Shown here in pieces: positions 13,688 through 13,712 of a stretch of DNA of 13,712 bases. The translations under genes were made by a program, and so were the position numbers. The DNA lies in contig JAVHOP010000067.1 of assembly GCA_036170135.1 (NCBI GenBank), positions 1 through 13,712 of the forward strand. The letters are read 5' to 3'. The notes beneath the pieces were generated by a model that was not told where the DNA came from, made no database searches, and saw only the letters and a program-made list of their open reading frames with translations. Source of the stretch: CG1-02-35-72 sp036170135 (lineage in GTDB: Bacteria > Bacteroidota > Bacteroidia > Flavobacteriales > Flavobacteriaceae). The first letter of the stretch is position 1. Each line of letters begins with the position of its first letter.

Positions 13688-13712
13688 CTTTTTAGCTCCT
13701 TCCCGAATCACT

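Larger units (their letters stand above)
13240..13712. other. 473-bp non-coding region: operon leader, then terminator of an off-window gene
   Basis: No frame here looks like a real protein. It probably holds the promoter of the five-gene operon. One perfect minus-strand TAnnTTTG (TATATTTG, 13524-13531) could be a Bacteroidota -7 element, but no TTG lies at the right distance upstream, so I do not call it. Bases 13240-13282 hold three short repeats and 13657-13687 a terminator. The last 19-21 bases read on the minus strand either as codons ending SDSGRS-stop (stop at 13692-13694) or as a tRNA-like acceptor end (GGAAGGAG). Too little is present to decide. Confidence 0.6.

Overview
The window looks like a fragment of a Bacteroidota chromosome. 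The evidence is strongly AT-rich DNA, A-rich leaders instead of clear Shine-Dalgarno sites, Lys/Asn-rich proteins, Cys-anchored lipoproteins and SusD-free secreted proteins of Bacteroidota style. It is probably a scaffold from a draft assembly, because it contains a run of exactly 100 N. Every gene I can support is on the minus strand, so transcription runs from high to low coordinates.

Region 1 (8973 down to 53) is a compact six-gene transcription unit with overlaps or short gaps, closed by a hairpin terminator at the left edge. In order of transcription it encodes: a five-helix membrane cytochrome b with two matched histidine pairs; a membrane-anchored ferredoxin/FAD/NAD(P)H oxidoreductase; a secreted 23-heme c-type cytochrome; a secreted 34-heme c-type cytochrome built mainly from a 72-residue, three-heme repeat; an outer-membrane beta-barrel with an N-terminal SH3-like domain; and a lipoprotein with two OB-fold-like domains. 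Together these look like a complete route for electrons from cytoplasmic NAD(P)H through the inner membrane and periplasm to the outer membrane, with 57 CXXCH heme sites in two proteins. This is the most interesting system in the window. Its role as an extracellular electron-transfer (porin-cytochrome) conduit is inferred from gene content. No terminal acceptor can be read from the sequence.

Region 2 (13239 down to 9254) is a second tight minus-strand operon of five secreted or lipid-anchored proteins: a lipoprotein with a BamC-like N-terminal stretch, two paralogous proteins ending in TPR-like repeats (one interrupted by the N gap), an unrecognised exported protein with a helical middle, and an exported protein that resembles a small beta-propeller. 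I cannot assign a function, and no heme motif occurs in it. A 280-bp spacer with no recognised terminator separates it from Region 1.

The right edge (13240-13712) holds no supported gene. It contains a leader with three copies of a 10-bp repeat just before the lipoprotein start, and a strong hairpin terminator oriented on the minus strand, which must end a gene lying mostly beyond the window.
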